From contig KV918855.1 in the NCBI GenBank assembly GCA_002049455.2, positions 62,001 through 126,000 on the forward strand: a stretch of DNA of 64,000 nt, given 5' to 3'. This document shows positions 25,100 through 36,129 of this stretch, piece after piece (position 1 is the stretch's first letter; each line of letters starts with the position of its first letter). Under the pieces are notes generated by a model that was given only the letters and a program-made list of their open reading frames with translations, did no database searches and was not told the origin of the DNA. Both the position numbers and the translations under genes were made by a program. Origin of the DNA: Porphyra umbilicalis. Taxonomy: Eukaryota; Rhodophyta; Bangiophyceae; Bangiales; Bangiaceae.

Positions 25100-25604
25100 T
25101 GTTACCGGGAACGGAGTTTTCAATGCTGATGTCTCGTGGACAGATTCAAGTACAGCCGCCGCAATTAAGGAAGTAGTTCCTGTCGCGTGGCTCAAGTCCA
25201 CTCTGCCGTCCGTGACGCGCAACTTTGCGTATGATCCCCAACTTGCCTTGCGGCATTTCCCTCGGCTGAACCGTGTTTACGGCCCGTACACATATGTGTG
25301 GCCGAAATCCGCGCAGGCGACACTGATCGGGAGCGATCCCTCTGTACCAGTGCTCCCCAACGGGTTTCTGGTACCTCCATTACAACACTTGGACTCAGTC
25401 CTTCGACGCTTGCTGACAACCACAGAGGAAGCAACCGTGGTCATACCACAATGGACCAACACCAGCTGGTACGCGACTGCCATACGCGCATGTTTCGAGT
25501 ACGAAGTGCTTTTATCAGCAGACGCAAGGGATACAAATCCCACAACATGGGCCATGATGGCCTGCCACTTTCTTCATCGCTATGACGATAAACAGGAAAA
25601 CTGA
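25100..25604 (+). mobile_element. Sense-strand 3' segment of the Gypsy element, function unknown
   Basis: Downstream of the chromodomain a plus-strand frame reads as an ordinary protein, including ATVVIPQWTNTSWYATAI. A Pro-x-Trp...Trp-Tyr pattern of this kind is found downstream of reverse transcriptase in some other retroelements (for example DIRS-like). The comparison rests on one short motif, so I do not assign a function. Confidence 0.35.
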
Positions 25605-25712
25605 GAAGTGGATACAAAAATGTCAAACGACAAACAACCATAAGACGAAGAAACATCAACACCCTAATAAGGCGTAAGCCCTCGACATTGGCAACCCCAC
25701 CCCCCGCCGGGG

Positions 25713-27610
25713 TCAGCCGAGAAAATCACTGAACAGTGAACCTTGCAACTTCTCCTCGTCACGACGACGCGAGTCCCGGCGGGAATCGCGGCTCGCGCCG
25801 ACACTGGCCGCCGACTCTTGCGAGACACCACGCGCACGCGTGTTGCGCGCCGAGTGCTGAGCCCCCGCCGACGGGCCCCCGCCCTCGTGGGTCCGACGAC
25901 CTAGGATGCTCTGCTCGTTGAAACGCGCCGGCGTAGCCTCCTCCTCAAGCTGGATAGCCTCGAGGTGCTGGGCAAATCGCCCGTAGTTGGCATCGCCGTC
26001 AACGGCGCGAGCCACGGCCTGTCCAAAAATGGACAAAGCTGACTCGACACCCCGTCCGTCCGCGCGCTCAAGAGCGGTCCGCAGGCCCGCGATCTGCTCG
26101 ACCCAGGCGTTAGCCACGGCCGACAAGGCTGCCCCACGGGGCGCGCGAGCGCGTACATCGCGCGCGCGCGCCGACCCAAACAATGCAACCGCCGAGGAAG
26201 AAGACGCGCGGGTCGGCCAAGTGGCATCCACCGCCCGGGGCGAAGACGGCGAGCGATCGCGCTGCTGCGAACGCGGGCAGTGGCGGCCCTCTCGGGCGTC
26301 GCAAACGGCGTCAGCCCAGTTCCGACGACCACGACGCCACACCCTGGGGTGGCTCGAAGTGATTCGAGCCATCGGGAGTGGCGCGTTCGGGTCCAACGCC
26401 CAGTCGAAATCGACACAAGGGTGACGAAGGAAAAACGTACTCCTTGGTCGAATCGACCGTGACTCGCACCTGAAGGGCTTCCCAGGAGTCGCGGTCGCGC
26501 CAGACAACGTCCTTAAGGAACTCCCGCCAGGATAACGCCGTCACGGCCTGACGCATGTTGCCGTACAAGACGTACTTGGCTTCGCCGTCGGGCGCGTCCT
26601 TCAACTTGGACGTATCCAACGCGTCGAAATGACGAAGCGTCCTATCGTCCAAGTGGACGAAGATCTTGTCCTCCTGCAGGGTGTGAACCCACGCAGCAAC
26701 TAAGTTGCAGTATTACTCGGAGTACACCTCCTGCCAGACTGAGCTGTGGGCGTTGCGCAACGCATCCGCCAGGTACGACATCACTACGGGGGTCGCCACT
26801 CACAACCCCGTGCGAGGCTCCCATGCCGGGATAGGCGGAAGCCAACGGGACAAGTCGAACGTCCGTGGCGCACAGAGAAATCTAGCCGCCCACGCGGTGG
26901 GCATCAACTCGCGACCGCGAAAGAAGCGCGTGTCGGCGGCCCGACAGTGGTCGGATGGGAACATCGGCAACCGGAAAGGGTTCGGCAACCCGGTTACACG
27001 CGGACTGCGATCGTCCTCGACGTTGTCGTTCTCCTCGTGCTTCACCAGCGCGAGCTGCTCGAGGTACGGCTCCAGGCCGCAGTCGTGCCCGAACGGGACC
27101 GAAACGTCCTCGGCGAGAGCCCGCTTGAGCAAGACGGCCTTCGGCCAGTTGCGCAACAAGCGGCAAAACGAGTTGGCCGCTGCCTCGATTGTCTCTGAAC
27201 CCTTCACAGGGAACAGAAGCGCATTGGCGTACACCAAGCGGTGGAACGGGTGCAAAGGCACTTGGTAGCGCACGACCTCGTTGCAAAACTACATGACCTT
27301 GTACACACGACGCTGGGGGCCCTGATTCCCAAAGTACGGGACCCCATGGACCTCGGCCACGCGGTCGCCCGCGTGGTCCGGCAACCCGGCTTGCGCCATC
27401 ACGTCAACGAAGTCGGGCAACGCCTCGTAATGCGCGTAGACACGACGCGTGTGCGCACGAGCGCGGTTGCGCACGCACATGTCATACAGACGGTTGTCGG
27501 TGACTTGCGGGACCCCATCAACCACCTCCACAGATTCCGCGTGTGCGTCGTACGAGCCGCAATGCCGAAACCGGCGCAAGACCTCCAGGTCCGTGGAGCA
27601 ATCCACTTCC
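25713..27610 (-). mobile_element. Antisense coding-like block inside the Gypsy element
   Basis: Opposite to the element's own genes, the minus strand reads as ordinary protein over about 1.9 kb. Pieces include DSWEALQVRVTVDSTKEYVF, then VANAWVEQIAGLRTALERAD and, nearest the 3' LTR, SYDAHAESVEVVDGVPQVTD. It ends at about 25713 with a charged Arg/Ser/Glu-rich tail. It lies between the chromodomain and the 3' LTR, where some plant Tat-lineage Gypsy elements also carry antisense genes. I recognise no domain. It is broken like the rest of the element. Confidence 0.5.
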
Positions 27611-27729
27611 TGATGGCCCCCCGCGGCGGCATGCGCCCTTCGATGACAACCCCGCCATCGGCAACGCCGACGCCCACCGCCATGGCGGTCGAGTCCGCCA
27701 TAGCGTTGGCCGTTCGGGGGTGTTAACCC

Positions 27730-28590
27730 TGGCTGTCGCTGCCGCGCTTGCCGCGCTTGCCGCGCCTGCCGCCGCCAACGCCGCGCTTGCCGCCCTTGCC
27801 GCCGTCGCCGCCGTGCGCGCCGCCCCCCTCACCCAGCGCAAACCAACACTCACCGGGTCCGCAACCTCGCGGTTTGCCACCTCGTGGTGGCGCACCCCTA
27901 CTCAACCTTGCCGTTAGGCCGCGACCTGTGCGTGAGCACGAAGACACGGGATGGCCCCGTGCCGACACAACGCGGACCCGCACCCCGGCTTTTGCCTCGT
28001 CGCCAAGGTAGTCAACACCGCGACGAGGTCGGCGCCTGCCGGCAACGACGATGGCCACCCAGCAAGTGCTGCACCGCGCGCACGACTCGGTGGTTACCGG
28101 TCTTGAGGTGCGAACCCCACCCCCACTCTCGATAACACGGACCCGCGTCCCGGCTTTCGCCGTGTCGTCGGGGTGGTCAAAACCCCGACGAAGAAGGCGC
28201 CTTCGGCGCCGACGATGGTCGCCCCAACACGTGTTGCACGACGCACCTGCACATCAACGGGTCTTAACCCCGACGCTCGTCGCCCGTCAACCAGCCGCCT
28301 GGCCCCCACGCCCACGCCGACGCCGACCCGCCTGCGCGGGCGCGCGTACGCGCAAGCGCCGATCGGACCCGCAGCGCCAGCTGCCCGCCACCCACGCACA
28401 CGCGTGCGTGGCCGGACGGTCGCAACCGACGACGGCGAACCGCCACCTCCCCCCAATCGGGACTGAACGGCGCGCCCCCCACGGCTCCCGCCGCCTGGGC
28501 GGTTGCGCCCGCGCGGGCCCGTAATAGGCCGCGACCGCCCAATCGGGTTTCACCATCCTCGGATCTCACCGGGACGGTTCGAATCTCGCA
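27730..28590. repeat. GC-rich repetitive tail before the Gypsy 3' LTR
   Basis: At 27735-27830 a CGCTTGCCG-type microrepeat recurs. Between about 27960 and 28290 a segment of roughly 165 bp (core ACGCGGACCCGCACCCCGG, with variant CACGGACCCGCGTCCCGG) is present twice. No gene is recognised. Confidence 0.5.
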
Positions 28591-28599
28591 TTGGAGGTA

Positions 28600-28995
28600 T
28601 GTAGCATATCTCTGCTCCCGATTGGCAATTGGCCACGAGTAGCCCCATTGACTGCCTGAATGCACGGATTTGTGCGACTCGGCTTGTGGCAAGCCCTTTG
28701 GGGGGTTACTTCCGCAATGTTCATTTTTTATTCGTTTGTTTGCTTGCCTGTCTTATCTGTCTGCCGGCACTCATTTCGATCGCTTGTGATCGGACGGTCG
28801 ATCGACCGGTGCCCTCGTTTGTATTAAATCACCGTGGGTCCGGGGTCGCCGTCGTGGGCGCCACCCGGCTCCCCATCGGATGCCTTTCAACAAAAGGTCT
28901 TCTTCCTCGCCGCGACGGCGATAGAACTCGCTTTATTGCGTGGCTACGGTAGGTCTCAGTACACTGGTAATTGAACTAACGTTATTAATGCAACA
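28600..28995 (+). repeat. 3' LTR of the Gypsy element
   Basis: 396 bp, the partner of 18525-18920, followed directly by the target duplication CTGCC. Only a weak purine run (GGAGG) precedes it, so the polypurine tract is not clear. Confidence 0.97.
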
Positions 28996-29930
28996 CTGCC
29001 GCTCTCCTCCCCACCCACGCCTGGTGACGCGGGCTGCGATTCCACCTCAGTGGCCTCACTCTCCCTCCCCTCTCCCCCCGTAAACCCACAAGCACATGCC
29101 CACTGCCGCCGCTACCGGCGTGGCCACTCCCCCTATGTAGGCGGCAGTGCCGAGGGCGGCCACCTGTTGCCCCGCCCCCCCCCCCCCTCGACCAAATTCG
29201 CGGCTCCACCGCCATCGCCGAGGCCGCACGCATTCACAAAAACCCCAATTGGCTGACGCGCGCCCAACTAGCACAGCAGCAGCCGCGCTGCCGACCGACG
29301 GCGGCGGCGGCGGCGGCTGCGGCGGCGGCAGCGGCCGCCTGCCGCCCGACTGGCAGCGGCAGCGGTCGCAGCGGCCGATGGGCTCCCAACTGGCAGAAGC
29401 GGCGGCAGCAGCAGCGGCAGCAGTAGCAGCGGCGGCAGCAATTGCCGCGAAGATGGCGAAAGCAGCGGAAGCGGAGACGGCGGACGGGGCGGTGGCGGTG
29501 GCGGCAGCGGCGGCGGTAGCGGCGGCTTGAACGCGGCGGTCATCAACCAGATGGCGGCAGCGGCGGTTGCAGCGGAAGCAGTGGCTGCCTCTTACGCGAA
29601 CGGAGCCTTGATTGCAGCGCTGGCAGCGTTGGCAGCGCTCGCCGATCTCCCAAGAGCCACAGCGGCAGCGGCGGTTGGGGCGAGGGGCACAGCGAAGTTC
29701 TTACACATCTCTCAATCAGCTGACACATCAACGTTCAATGGTCGTGATGCTTTTTACCAGCTTTGAACGGGATTTAGGGTGCCATTGCTGCTGGTGACCG
29801 CCATGCTCCTATGGGCACTTCGGTACAGCTCACATGCATCTGTGTTGAGGACGTATCTTGCTTTCATCTCACGGGTGCACGTGCTGCATGTGAGCACCAC
29901 GTGATAGAAAATCGCTCTGTGGTCATTAGA
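28996..29930. other. Ala-rich coding-like sequence, no firm gene
   Basis: From 29390 to 29766 the plus strand reads almost entirely Ala with scattered Glu, Lys and Val, in two overlapping frames, the second ending GRDAFYQL at 29766. GCN runs of this length can come from triplet expansion alone. The first 250 bp resemble 18340-18480 on the other side of the Gypsy element. Confidence 0.35.
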
Positions 29931-29931
29931 G

Positions 29932-30219
29932 ATGTATAACTTGTTTTGTGGTCGTAACTTCATCGGGGTTCACAGGACGTGCACTTTGCCCCACAACGTG
30001 CCATCTTCTCTGTCTTCAGTGGCCATGCCCGTCCTGGTGGCGGTGATAGCGGCCGCCAGCTCGACCCCGGTCGCCGACACAGCCTCCGCCGCGGCGTTGC
30101 GGCGGCCGGTGACGGCGGCGGCGGCCGCAAAGCGGGCAGCCGCAGCCGCCGCAGCCGCGTTCTCAACGACTGCCGACGCTGCCGCATCGGCGGTCTTGGG
30201 AGCGAAGCGGTCGACCTAG
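29932..30219 (+). CDS. Hypothetical Ala-rich protein, 95 aa
   Basis: Starts at an ATG at 29932 (MYNLFCGRNFIGVHRTC) and ends after a long Ala-rich helix-like stretch, AVLGAKRST. The first 30 residues are of mixed composition, which raises it slightly above background. No family is recognised and there is no supporting neighbour. Confidence 0.2.
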   Translation: MYNLFCGRNFIGVHRTCTLPHNVPSSLSSVAMPVLVAVIAAASSTPVADTASAAALRRPVTAAAAAKRAAAAAAAAFSTTADAAASAVLGAKRST

Positions 30220-30418
30220 GCCACCGCCCCTCCCATAAGCGGGGCACGGTGTCGGGCGCGAGGCACCGTGTCGGGGACTGGCGACGCCGGGGCGGAAGAC
30301 CCGTCCGCCCCCGCGTTTACCTGCTGACATTCCCTTGTGCCCTTGCGGCAGGTACCAACCAGACAGGACCGAGCAAACCCACGGCGTCACCATTCATTGC
30401 AAAAGAAACATAAAACGG

Positions 30419-30676
30419 TCAGTACCCATCGTCACCCGGCCGAGCCTCTTGCAGGGCTCCATCCAGCCGCAAGCCTTGCAAGGCGTCGGCCGCCGCTGCC
30501 GCGGCTTGGGCGATCCGCAGCGCCTCAGCCGCCATTCGTGCCGCGTTAGCTTGGGCGCGACCGAAGCGGCCCCCCTGACCACGCGCATAGTTGACAACGC
30601 GCCCCGAATGCTCGTCAGATCCGCTCATTGGGACGTCGTAGCCGTTGGGACTCGGCCGATAACCGTGCTTTGACAT
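30419..30676 (-). CDS. Hypothetical small helical protein, 85 aa
   Basis: Starts at an ATG at 30676 and reads MSKHGYRPSPNGYDVPMSG, then a basic Gly/Arg stretch (ARGQGGRFGRAQ), then an Ala-rich amphipathic helix ending ALQGLRLDGALQEARPGDDG. The frame is open upstream of the ATG to a TAG about 75 bases away, so a longer start or an upstream exon is possible. The composition is balanced and unlike the repeats nearby. I recognise no family. Confidence 0.35.
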   Translation of the reverse strand: MSKHGYRPSPNGYDVPMSGSDEHSGRVVNYARGQGGRFGRAQANAARMAAEALRIAQAAAAAADALQGLRLDGALQEARPGDDGY

Positions 30677-30786
30677 ACCGGCAGCGGCCTCACCGTCTCC
30701 GCAAGCGGTTTTATCACGCGGCGGGAACTTTTCCTACGAGGCTGTGGCCGTAATGTTCAAACGTCGATCCAGCAGACAGAACGCAG

Positions 30787-32012
30787 GGGTGGGCCGCGAT
30801 CCAGCCTGCACCTTCGAAAATGGCCGTCTCCGTTTTGTACCGGGGCCGCCTGTCCAAAAAGGCGGCCCAAACAGTGTCCTGGGGCGGCCTAACCAAAGAG
30901 GCTGCCCTGTCGCGCGGCCGGCGGGCGCCCGCACGAAGGGGGCGCCCACGCCGACGGCGTGGATACGCGGCCCAGCCCATCAGAGAGGCGGGCCGTGATC
31001 CAGCCGGCCTCCCCGAAGGTGGCTGACTCAGATTTGCACCAGGGCCGCCTGTCCAGAGGCGGCGCAAACTGTTTCCTGGGGCCGCCTTACCAAAGGGGCG
31101 GCCCTCTTGCGCCGCCGGCGGGCGCCCGCACGAAGTCGGCGCTCACGCCGACGGCATGGATACGCGGCCCTGCCCAGCAGCGGGGCGGGCCGCGATCCAG
31201 CCGGCTTCCCCGAAGGTGGCCGACTCAGATTTGCACCGTAGCCGACTGTCAAGGGGCAGCCCAAACAGTGTCCTGGGGCCGCCTGACCTGAGAGGCGGCC
31301 CTCTTGCGCCAACAGCGGGCGCCCGCTCGAAAGGGGCTCGCACGCCGACGGCGTGGATACGCGGCCCTGCCCAGCAGCGGGGCTGGCCGCGATCCAGCCG
31401 GCCTTTCCGAAGGTGGCCAACTCAGATTTGCACCGGGGCCGCCTGTCCAGAGGCGGCACGAACTGTTTCCTTGGGCCGCCTTACCAAAGAGGGAGCCCTC
31501 TCGCGCCGCAGGCGGGCGCCCGCACGAAGTCGGCGTTCACGCCGACGGCATGGATACGCGGCCCTGCCCAAAAGAGGGGCGGGCCGCGATCAAGCCGGCC
31601 TCCTCGAAGGGGGCCCAACTCAGATCTGCACTGGGGCCGACTGTCCAGGGGCGGCCCAAAACGTGTCGTGGGGCCGCCTTACCAAAGAGGCGGCCCTTTG
31701 GCGCCACCAGCGCGCGCTCGCATGAAGGGGGCTCGCACGCCGACGGCGTGGATACGCGACCCTGCCCGTCAAAGAGGCGGGACGCGATCCAGCCGGCCTT
31801 CCCGAAGGTAGACGACTCAGATTTGCACCGGGGCCGCCTGTCCAGGGGAGTCACAAACAGTGTCCTGGGGCCGCCTCAGCGAAGAGGCGGCCCTCTCGCA
31901 TAGCCGGCGGGCGCCCGCCCGGAGTCGGCGCGGACGCCGACGGCGTGGATACGCGGCACTGCCCAGCATATGGGCGGGCCGCGATCCAGCCGGCCTCCCC
32001 GAAGGTGGCCAA
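30787..32012. repeat. 197-bp satellite array, six units and a partial
   Basis: GCGATCCAGCC-type marks (scored at GAT) fall at 30798, 30997, 31194, 31391, 31588, 31786 and 31983, spacings of 197-199 bp. Each unit also carries CGACGGCGTGGATACGCGG and GGGGCCGCC. Units differ by a few to about 15% by eye, with runs of alternate-unit similarity. All frames stay open for long distances because of the GC content, and that gives no evidence of coding. Flanking sequence on both sides is unrelated. Confidence 0.93.
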
Positions 32013-32780
32013 CTTATGAGATAGGTCCGTACTGCACTGGGGGTAAGTGAAGGTCACGCGATGGAAAGTGGGGGAGCTGTCACAAGTGTCAGCGTCTTTA
32101 TGTGAATGTGGTTGGGGGGGGGCACGCGGATGTGGATCGGGGTGCGTCAAACGGAAAAGAACGACAGACCAGCGCGTGGGACTTGGTTTCTTTTGCTACA
32201 ATCCCCCGAGAGAATTTTCCTGGAGCAACACTGCCGTAGTCTTGTACACGAGTTGACGCCAGTCCGTGCACCTTTTCGGAGGAGCAGTCCTTCGAATAAA
32301 CTGGTGGATGTGTCAGGACTCTATCTCGCCAACTATGGTACTTCCCCCAAAAATAGACACACCGCCGATCAGGAAGCATCGTTCCCACATCGTGCTGTAA
32401 GAGATCCTCCTGCAAGTGGAGCCAATGACTGTGCCGCATGTGTGCCCCGGTAAAACTTGTCGCACTCTGTGATCCCCACGCGAGATGCAGGAAGCCGACC
32501 AACGTCACCAAATGCCTTCTGCTCATGCAAGGAAAAAAACCTTCTGTCTGGGGGCATTTCTTTCTTCATCTGCACGATCCACCGTCGCGCGTCATTTGAG
32601 TATGCGTTTTGTGTCCGCCTTCGGCGAATGCTATCATCGCATAGAATTCGTATGACCTGTTCAGGAGGCAGAGGCAGCTTTTCTTCGTGTCCGCCGCCAT
32701 GTTCGCTGTGTGCCATTGGGGCGGCCATTCGTGGCCACAGAATCTGCGATCGGCCACTACAGATCAATCCGGGGTCCGGC
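32013..32780. other. No gene seen
   Basis: Mixed-composition spacer between the satellite array and the C-rich minisatellite. Open frames are short and unrecognised. Confidence 0.5.
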
Positions 32781-32789
32781 CCTGCCCCC

Positions 32790-33130
32790 GCCCTCGCCGC
32801 CCACGTCCCCGCCATGGCTGCCCCCGCCCCCGCCATGGCCGCCCCCGCCGCCGCCATGGCTGCCCCCGCCCCCGCCATGGCCGCCCCCGCCCCCGCCATG
32901 GCCGCCCCTGCCCCCTCCGTGGCCGCCCCCGCCATGGCCGCCCCCGACCCCGCCGTGGCCGCCCCCCCCCGCCATGGCCACCCTCGCCGCCGTCGTCGCC
33001 TGCTACAACCCCACCCTCGCTGCCCCCGCCCCCGCTGTGGCCGTCCCCGCCCCGGCCCCTGCCGTGGCCGACCCCGCCCCCGCCCCCGCCGTGGCTGTTC
33101 CCGCCCCCGCCGTGGACGCCGCCACCCTCG
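32790..33130. repeat. C-rich minisatellite (CCCCCGCCATGGCCG type)
   Basis: Units of 15-18 bp with the core CCCGCCATGGCCGCC, later CCCGCCGTGGCC, repeat about 18 times. Reading the plus strand gives (A-M-A-A-P)n or Pro/Trp runs depending on frame, so no single coding frame is favoured. Confidence 0.85.
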
Positions 33131-34420
33131 CCGCCACTGCCGTCGCCGCCGCCGCGCCCTCCCTAGCCGCGCCCGTTCCCGCCCTGGCGGGCGCGTCGGC
33201 GCCCCCGCCCGGCTGGGCGGTGGGGATCGCGAGCAGGCCGGCTGCCGTACGCCCGTCGGCCGCCTCCTGCACCGCCGTCGGCGGCGTTTGACGACAGGCA
33301 GCCGCCGCCGCTGCGGCGGCGACGGCGGCAATCACAACGCCGATGGGCGGCCCGCCACCGCCGCGGGGGGGGGTGCGCCCCCCCGCCCGCAACGGCGCCA
33401 GCCGGTCGGGCGAGGGGGGCGCGGGCGACGGGGGCGGCGACGCGGCGGGCGCGTGGGGCGCCGCCGCCGTCGCCATCTCCCCCGCCGGCCCGTCGGCCGC
33501 CGCCGCAACAGGCGCGGCTGCAGAGTGACTGGCCAGCGGCCGGCGGAGGGGACACGGCGACAACAGACGCGACCGCGCCCGCCGCCTCTTGGCGGGTGCG
33601 GCCGCCGGCGGCCACCCCGCCCGCGGGCGCGGCGCCGCGTCGGCCCTGCCGCGGCGCCGCGGGGTGGACGGCCCTGCGCCCGATGTGGCGACAGACGCCG
33701 CAAACCGCCGGCAAGCGCAGCTGCGGGGGGTGCCGGTGCAGACCCCCCGCCCCCGCACCGCGCCCATGTCCGCCGCCGGCCGCATGGGCGGCGGCGGGTA
33801 CACGCGGCGGGTACGGGCGGCGGGGGGGGCCCGTCGGCGCGCTGCTGCCGCCGCCGCCGCCCATCGCCTGTCCCCTTTCTTCTTTTTTTCCGACCACAAC
33901 TCACCTTCCGTTCCATCCATTTGCTTTATCCTTCTCTTGTATTACTGTTTCTAGACGTCAACAATAATTTCTGCTCGAATTCAAAGATACCACCTCCTGA
34001 GTCTTCGCCACGGCCATCATCGTCGCCAAGTCCAATCAGCTCTTTGCCTTGTGTGCATGTCGGCGGCCAGTTGCGCCTCTGCGCCAAGAAAGAACGAATA
34101 TGTGTTGTGGTTTTATTCTCGCGCCCACCCCGTTCCACGCTCTCCTACCGTGCGGGCCTTTGCTCCCTCTGCCTTACTGTGCTCACCCGCGTGGAATTCA
34201 CCGCCACGATGACGGACATTCTGCGAAGGTGGAAGCGGTCACTGTATCTCTACTAGCCCATGGCGTCTCGGAGCGAGCGCCTGCGGCGAACAGGAATCTT
34301 TTATGTGGCACAAAACTGACAACATAATAAAGAGAAGAAGTGGAGAGAGCAGAACAAGTAGAGTGATGCTTAAACGAGAAAAAGAAAAGGGATAGCGGCG
34401 GCGGGAGGAAGAAAGAAACA
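33131..34420. other. GC-rich low-complexity sequence, no gene recognised
   Basis: Until about 33870 this is Ala/Pro/Arg-coding in several frames on both strands, with G and C runs. From 33870 to 34420 it is AT-richer, with polypyrimidine tracts and no recognised gene. Confidence 0.45.
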
Positions 34421-34429
34421 GATGCGGCG

Positions 34430-34769
34430 TCGGCGATGGCGGGGGCCGAGGCGGGGGTGGCGTCCGCGGGGACGGCGACAGCCACAGTCGGGGCGGGTGA
34501 GGAGATCGCGGGGAATTGGGGCGCGATGGTGGGGGCAGCGACGATGGGGGCGGCGACAACGGGGGCGGGGGCGGGGGCGGCGGCGACCACGGGAGCGGGG
34601 GCGGTGGCGACAACGGGGGCGGGGGCGGTGGTGACAACGGGGGCGGGGGCAGCGGCGACAACGGAAGCTGGGGCGTGACAGCCTGAAGACGGAACTCTTA
34701 GTGCGGGAGCGAGGGCGGCGGCGGCGGGATCAGGGGCGGCCACGACGGGGGCGCTGGCCAGGGCGGCTA

Positions 34770-34805
<36 letters not shown>

Positions 34806-34985
34806 GGGCGGCGGCGGCGGGCGCGACGGCGGCGGGGGCGGCGGCAGAGGAAGCGGGGGCGGCAATTGTGGGGGCGACGACGGTGATGAAGGGTGGCGAC
34901 GGTGGGGGTGGCGACGGTGGGAATGGCGACGGTGGGGCTGGCGACGGTGGAGGTGGTGACGGTGGGGTGGCCACGGTGGAGGTGG
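34430..34985. repeat. G-rich minisatellite facing the C-rich one
   Basis: Units such as GGCGACAACGGGGGCGGGG (34540-34670), pure GGCGGC runs (34760-34830) and GGCGACGGTGGGG (34885-34985). On the minus strand they read as Ala/Pro/Val repeats, mirroring the C-rich block at 32.8-33.1 kb in polarity but not in sequence. Confidence 0.8.
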
Positions 34986-34989
34986 CAAT

Positions 34990-35770
34990 CCGCCACCCCT
35001 CTTTCCAGCTTATCAGCGGACTGCACGCCATTGGGTGTTTTCTTGAGATCTCTCGTGCGAAGCTCTGCAGGCACCACAGCCACACGCGGACAGTCCGTCG
35101 GCCAGAACATTTGGCAGAAATATCTGTACAGTCGCAGATTATGTGTGTTCTGTGTTAGGTCGAGGGGTAGGACGATAGATGAGATGCTCATCGAGTATCC
35201 TGCTGCGCCAGCTTGGAGGCGTTTTCTGTTCTGTGCCAAGTCCATTGGTGGGGCCCGTTGCCGACGGCCCATCCCACGACGTCTCGCTCGACTTCGCGCC
35301 GCTCGAGAGGGTGTGACGTGGGCTGTCGCAGTGTGCGAGGTAGTATTTGAGAATGCCGATCACAATGCAAAAAATCCGCATGAGGTGGTGGGGGGGGGGG
35401 GAACGCCTGTCGTGCCGCCACGTGGGGGGGTGGGGGAGTGGATTTCGGGGCTTCTGGGGGGGGGGGGTTCGAGCGAGGATGATGCCACGTCAGAGGAATG
35501 GTACTTCGGTACACTCCTTGTATCCCTTGTACTCGTGTCTGTGCATGACCGTCTGCCTCGGTATTGCTCCAGCGCGTCCAACGCTGTTGCTGTATCCCCC
35601 TCCTCAGCTGCTGGCAGCCGCCATCGCTGCTGGCCGCAGCCCCCTCCCTGCCGACCGCCTCCCCCCCCCTTCCTGGCTGTCTCCCCCCCCCCCTTGGTAG
35701 CCGCAGTTTTTGCGCGCTCGCTTCTGTCGCTGACCACCCCCCCCGAGCTTTTGGCCACGCCACTGGCTGT
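34990..35770. other. Spacer with a short repeat shared with 38.7 kb
   Basis: Around 35345-35385 the plus strand reads as GAGAATGCCGATCACAATGC and matches, in inverted orientation, sequence near 38730-38785. From 35540 the sequence becomes C-rich. No gene is recognised. Confidence 0.4.
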
Positions 35771-35774
35771 CGCT

Positions 35775-36095
35775 CCCACTGCTGGCGCCGCCCCCGCCGC
35801 TAGCCACCGCCCCACAGCCGGGCGGCACCCTTGCTGCCGGCAGCCGACCGCGCGGCCAGCCACCAATCCCGGCTATGGACGATCCCCCCGCCCTTAGCGG
35901 CCGCCCGCGCTGCCGGCCACCGCCCCAGCCCCTCGTCACCGCCCCCGCACTTGGCGGTCGCCCGCGCTGCCAGCCACCTCCCCAGCCGCTGGCCGCCGCC
36001 CCCGCCCTTGGCCACTGCCCGCGCTGTCGACCGCCGCTGCTGCCCCTGGCCGCCGCCCCCGCCGCTGGCGACCGCCCCCGCTGGCGGTCGGCGGC
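35775..36095. repeat. 57-bp C-rich tandem repeat
   Basis: CGCCCGCGCTG-type marks fall at 35902, 35959 and 36016, exactly 57 bp apart, with more diverged units on both sides. In frame it gives a 19-residue Pro/Ala repeat. Confidence 0.75.
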
Positions 36096-36129
36096 GGTGA
36101 CCCCGACGCGTGGGCGGTCGGCATGAGAG

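Larger units (their letters stand above)
18525..28995 (+). mobile_element. Broken Ty3/Gypsy chromovirus, about 10.5 kb
   Basis: Bounded by 396-bp LTRs (18525-18920, 28600-28995) that start TGTAGC and end with CA, and flanked by the exact 5-bp duplication CTGCC (18520-18524 and 28996-29000). Gag, protease, reverse transcriptase, RNase H, integrase and a C-terminal chromodomain follow in Gypsy order. The coding region is broken at about five places. The LTRs differ at about 12 of 396 positions (3%), so the insertion is fairly young and much younger than the Copia copy. About 3.6 kb between the chromodomain and the 3' LTR carries extra coding-like sequence, mostly on the opposite strand. Confidence 0.97.

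Noticed and set aside
28530-28598. tRNA gene suggested by GGTTCGAATCTCG
   Set aside because: The B-box-like string is present, but the flanking bases do not form a T stem, acceptor stem or anticodon arm.
30787-32012. CRISPR array
   Set aside because: The units are ~197-bp tandem copies with no short repeat-spacer structure, and the genome is eukaryotic.
32457-34256. A 600-codon plus-strand gene
   Set aside because: The frame is open only because of GC-rich minisatellites; other frames and the opposite strand are equally open and no domain is seen.
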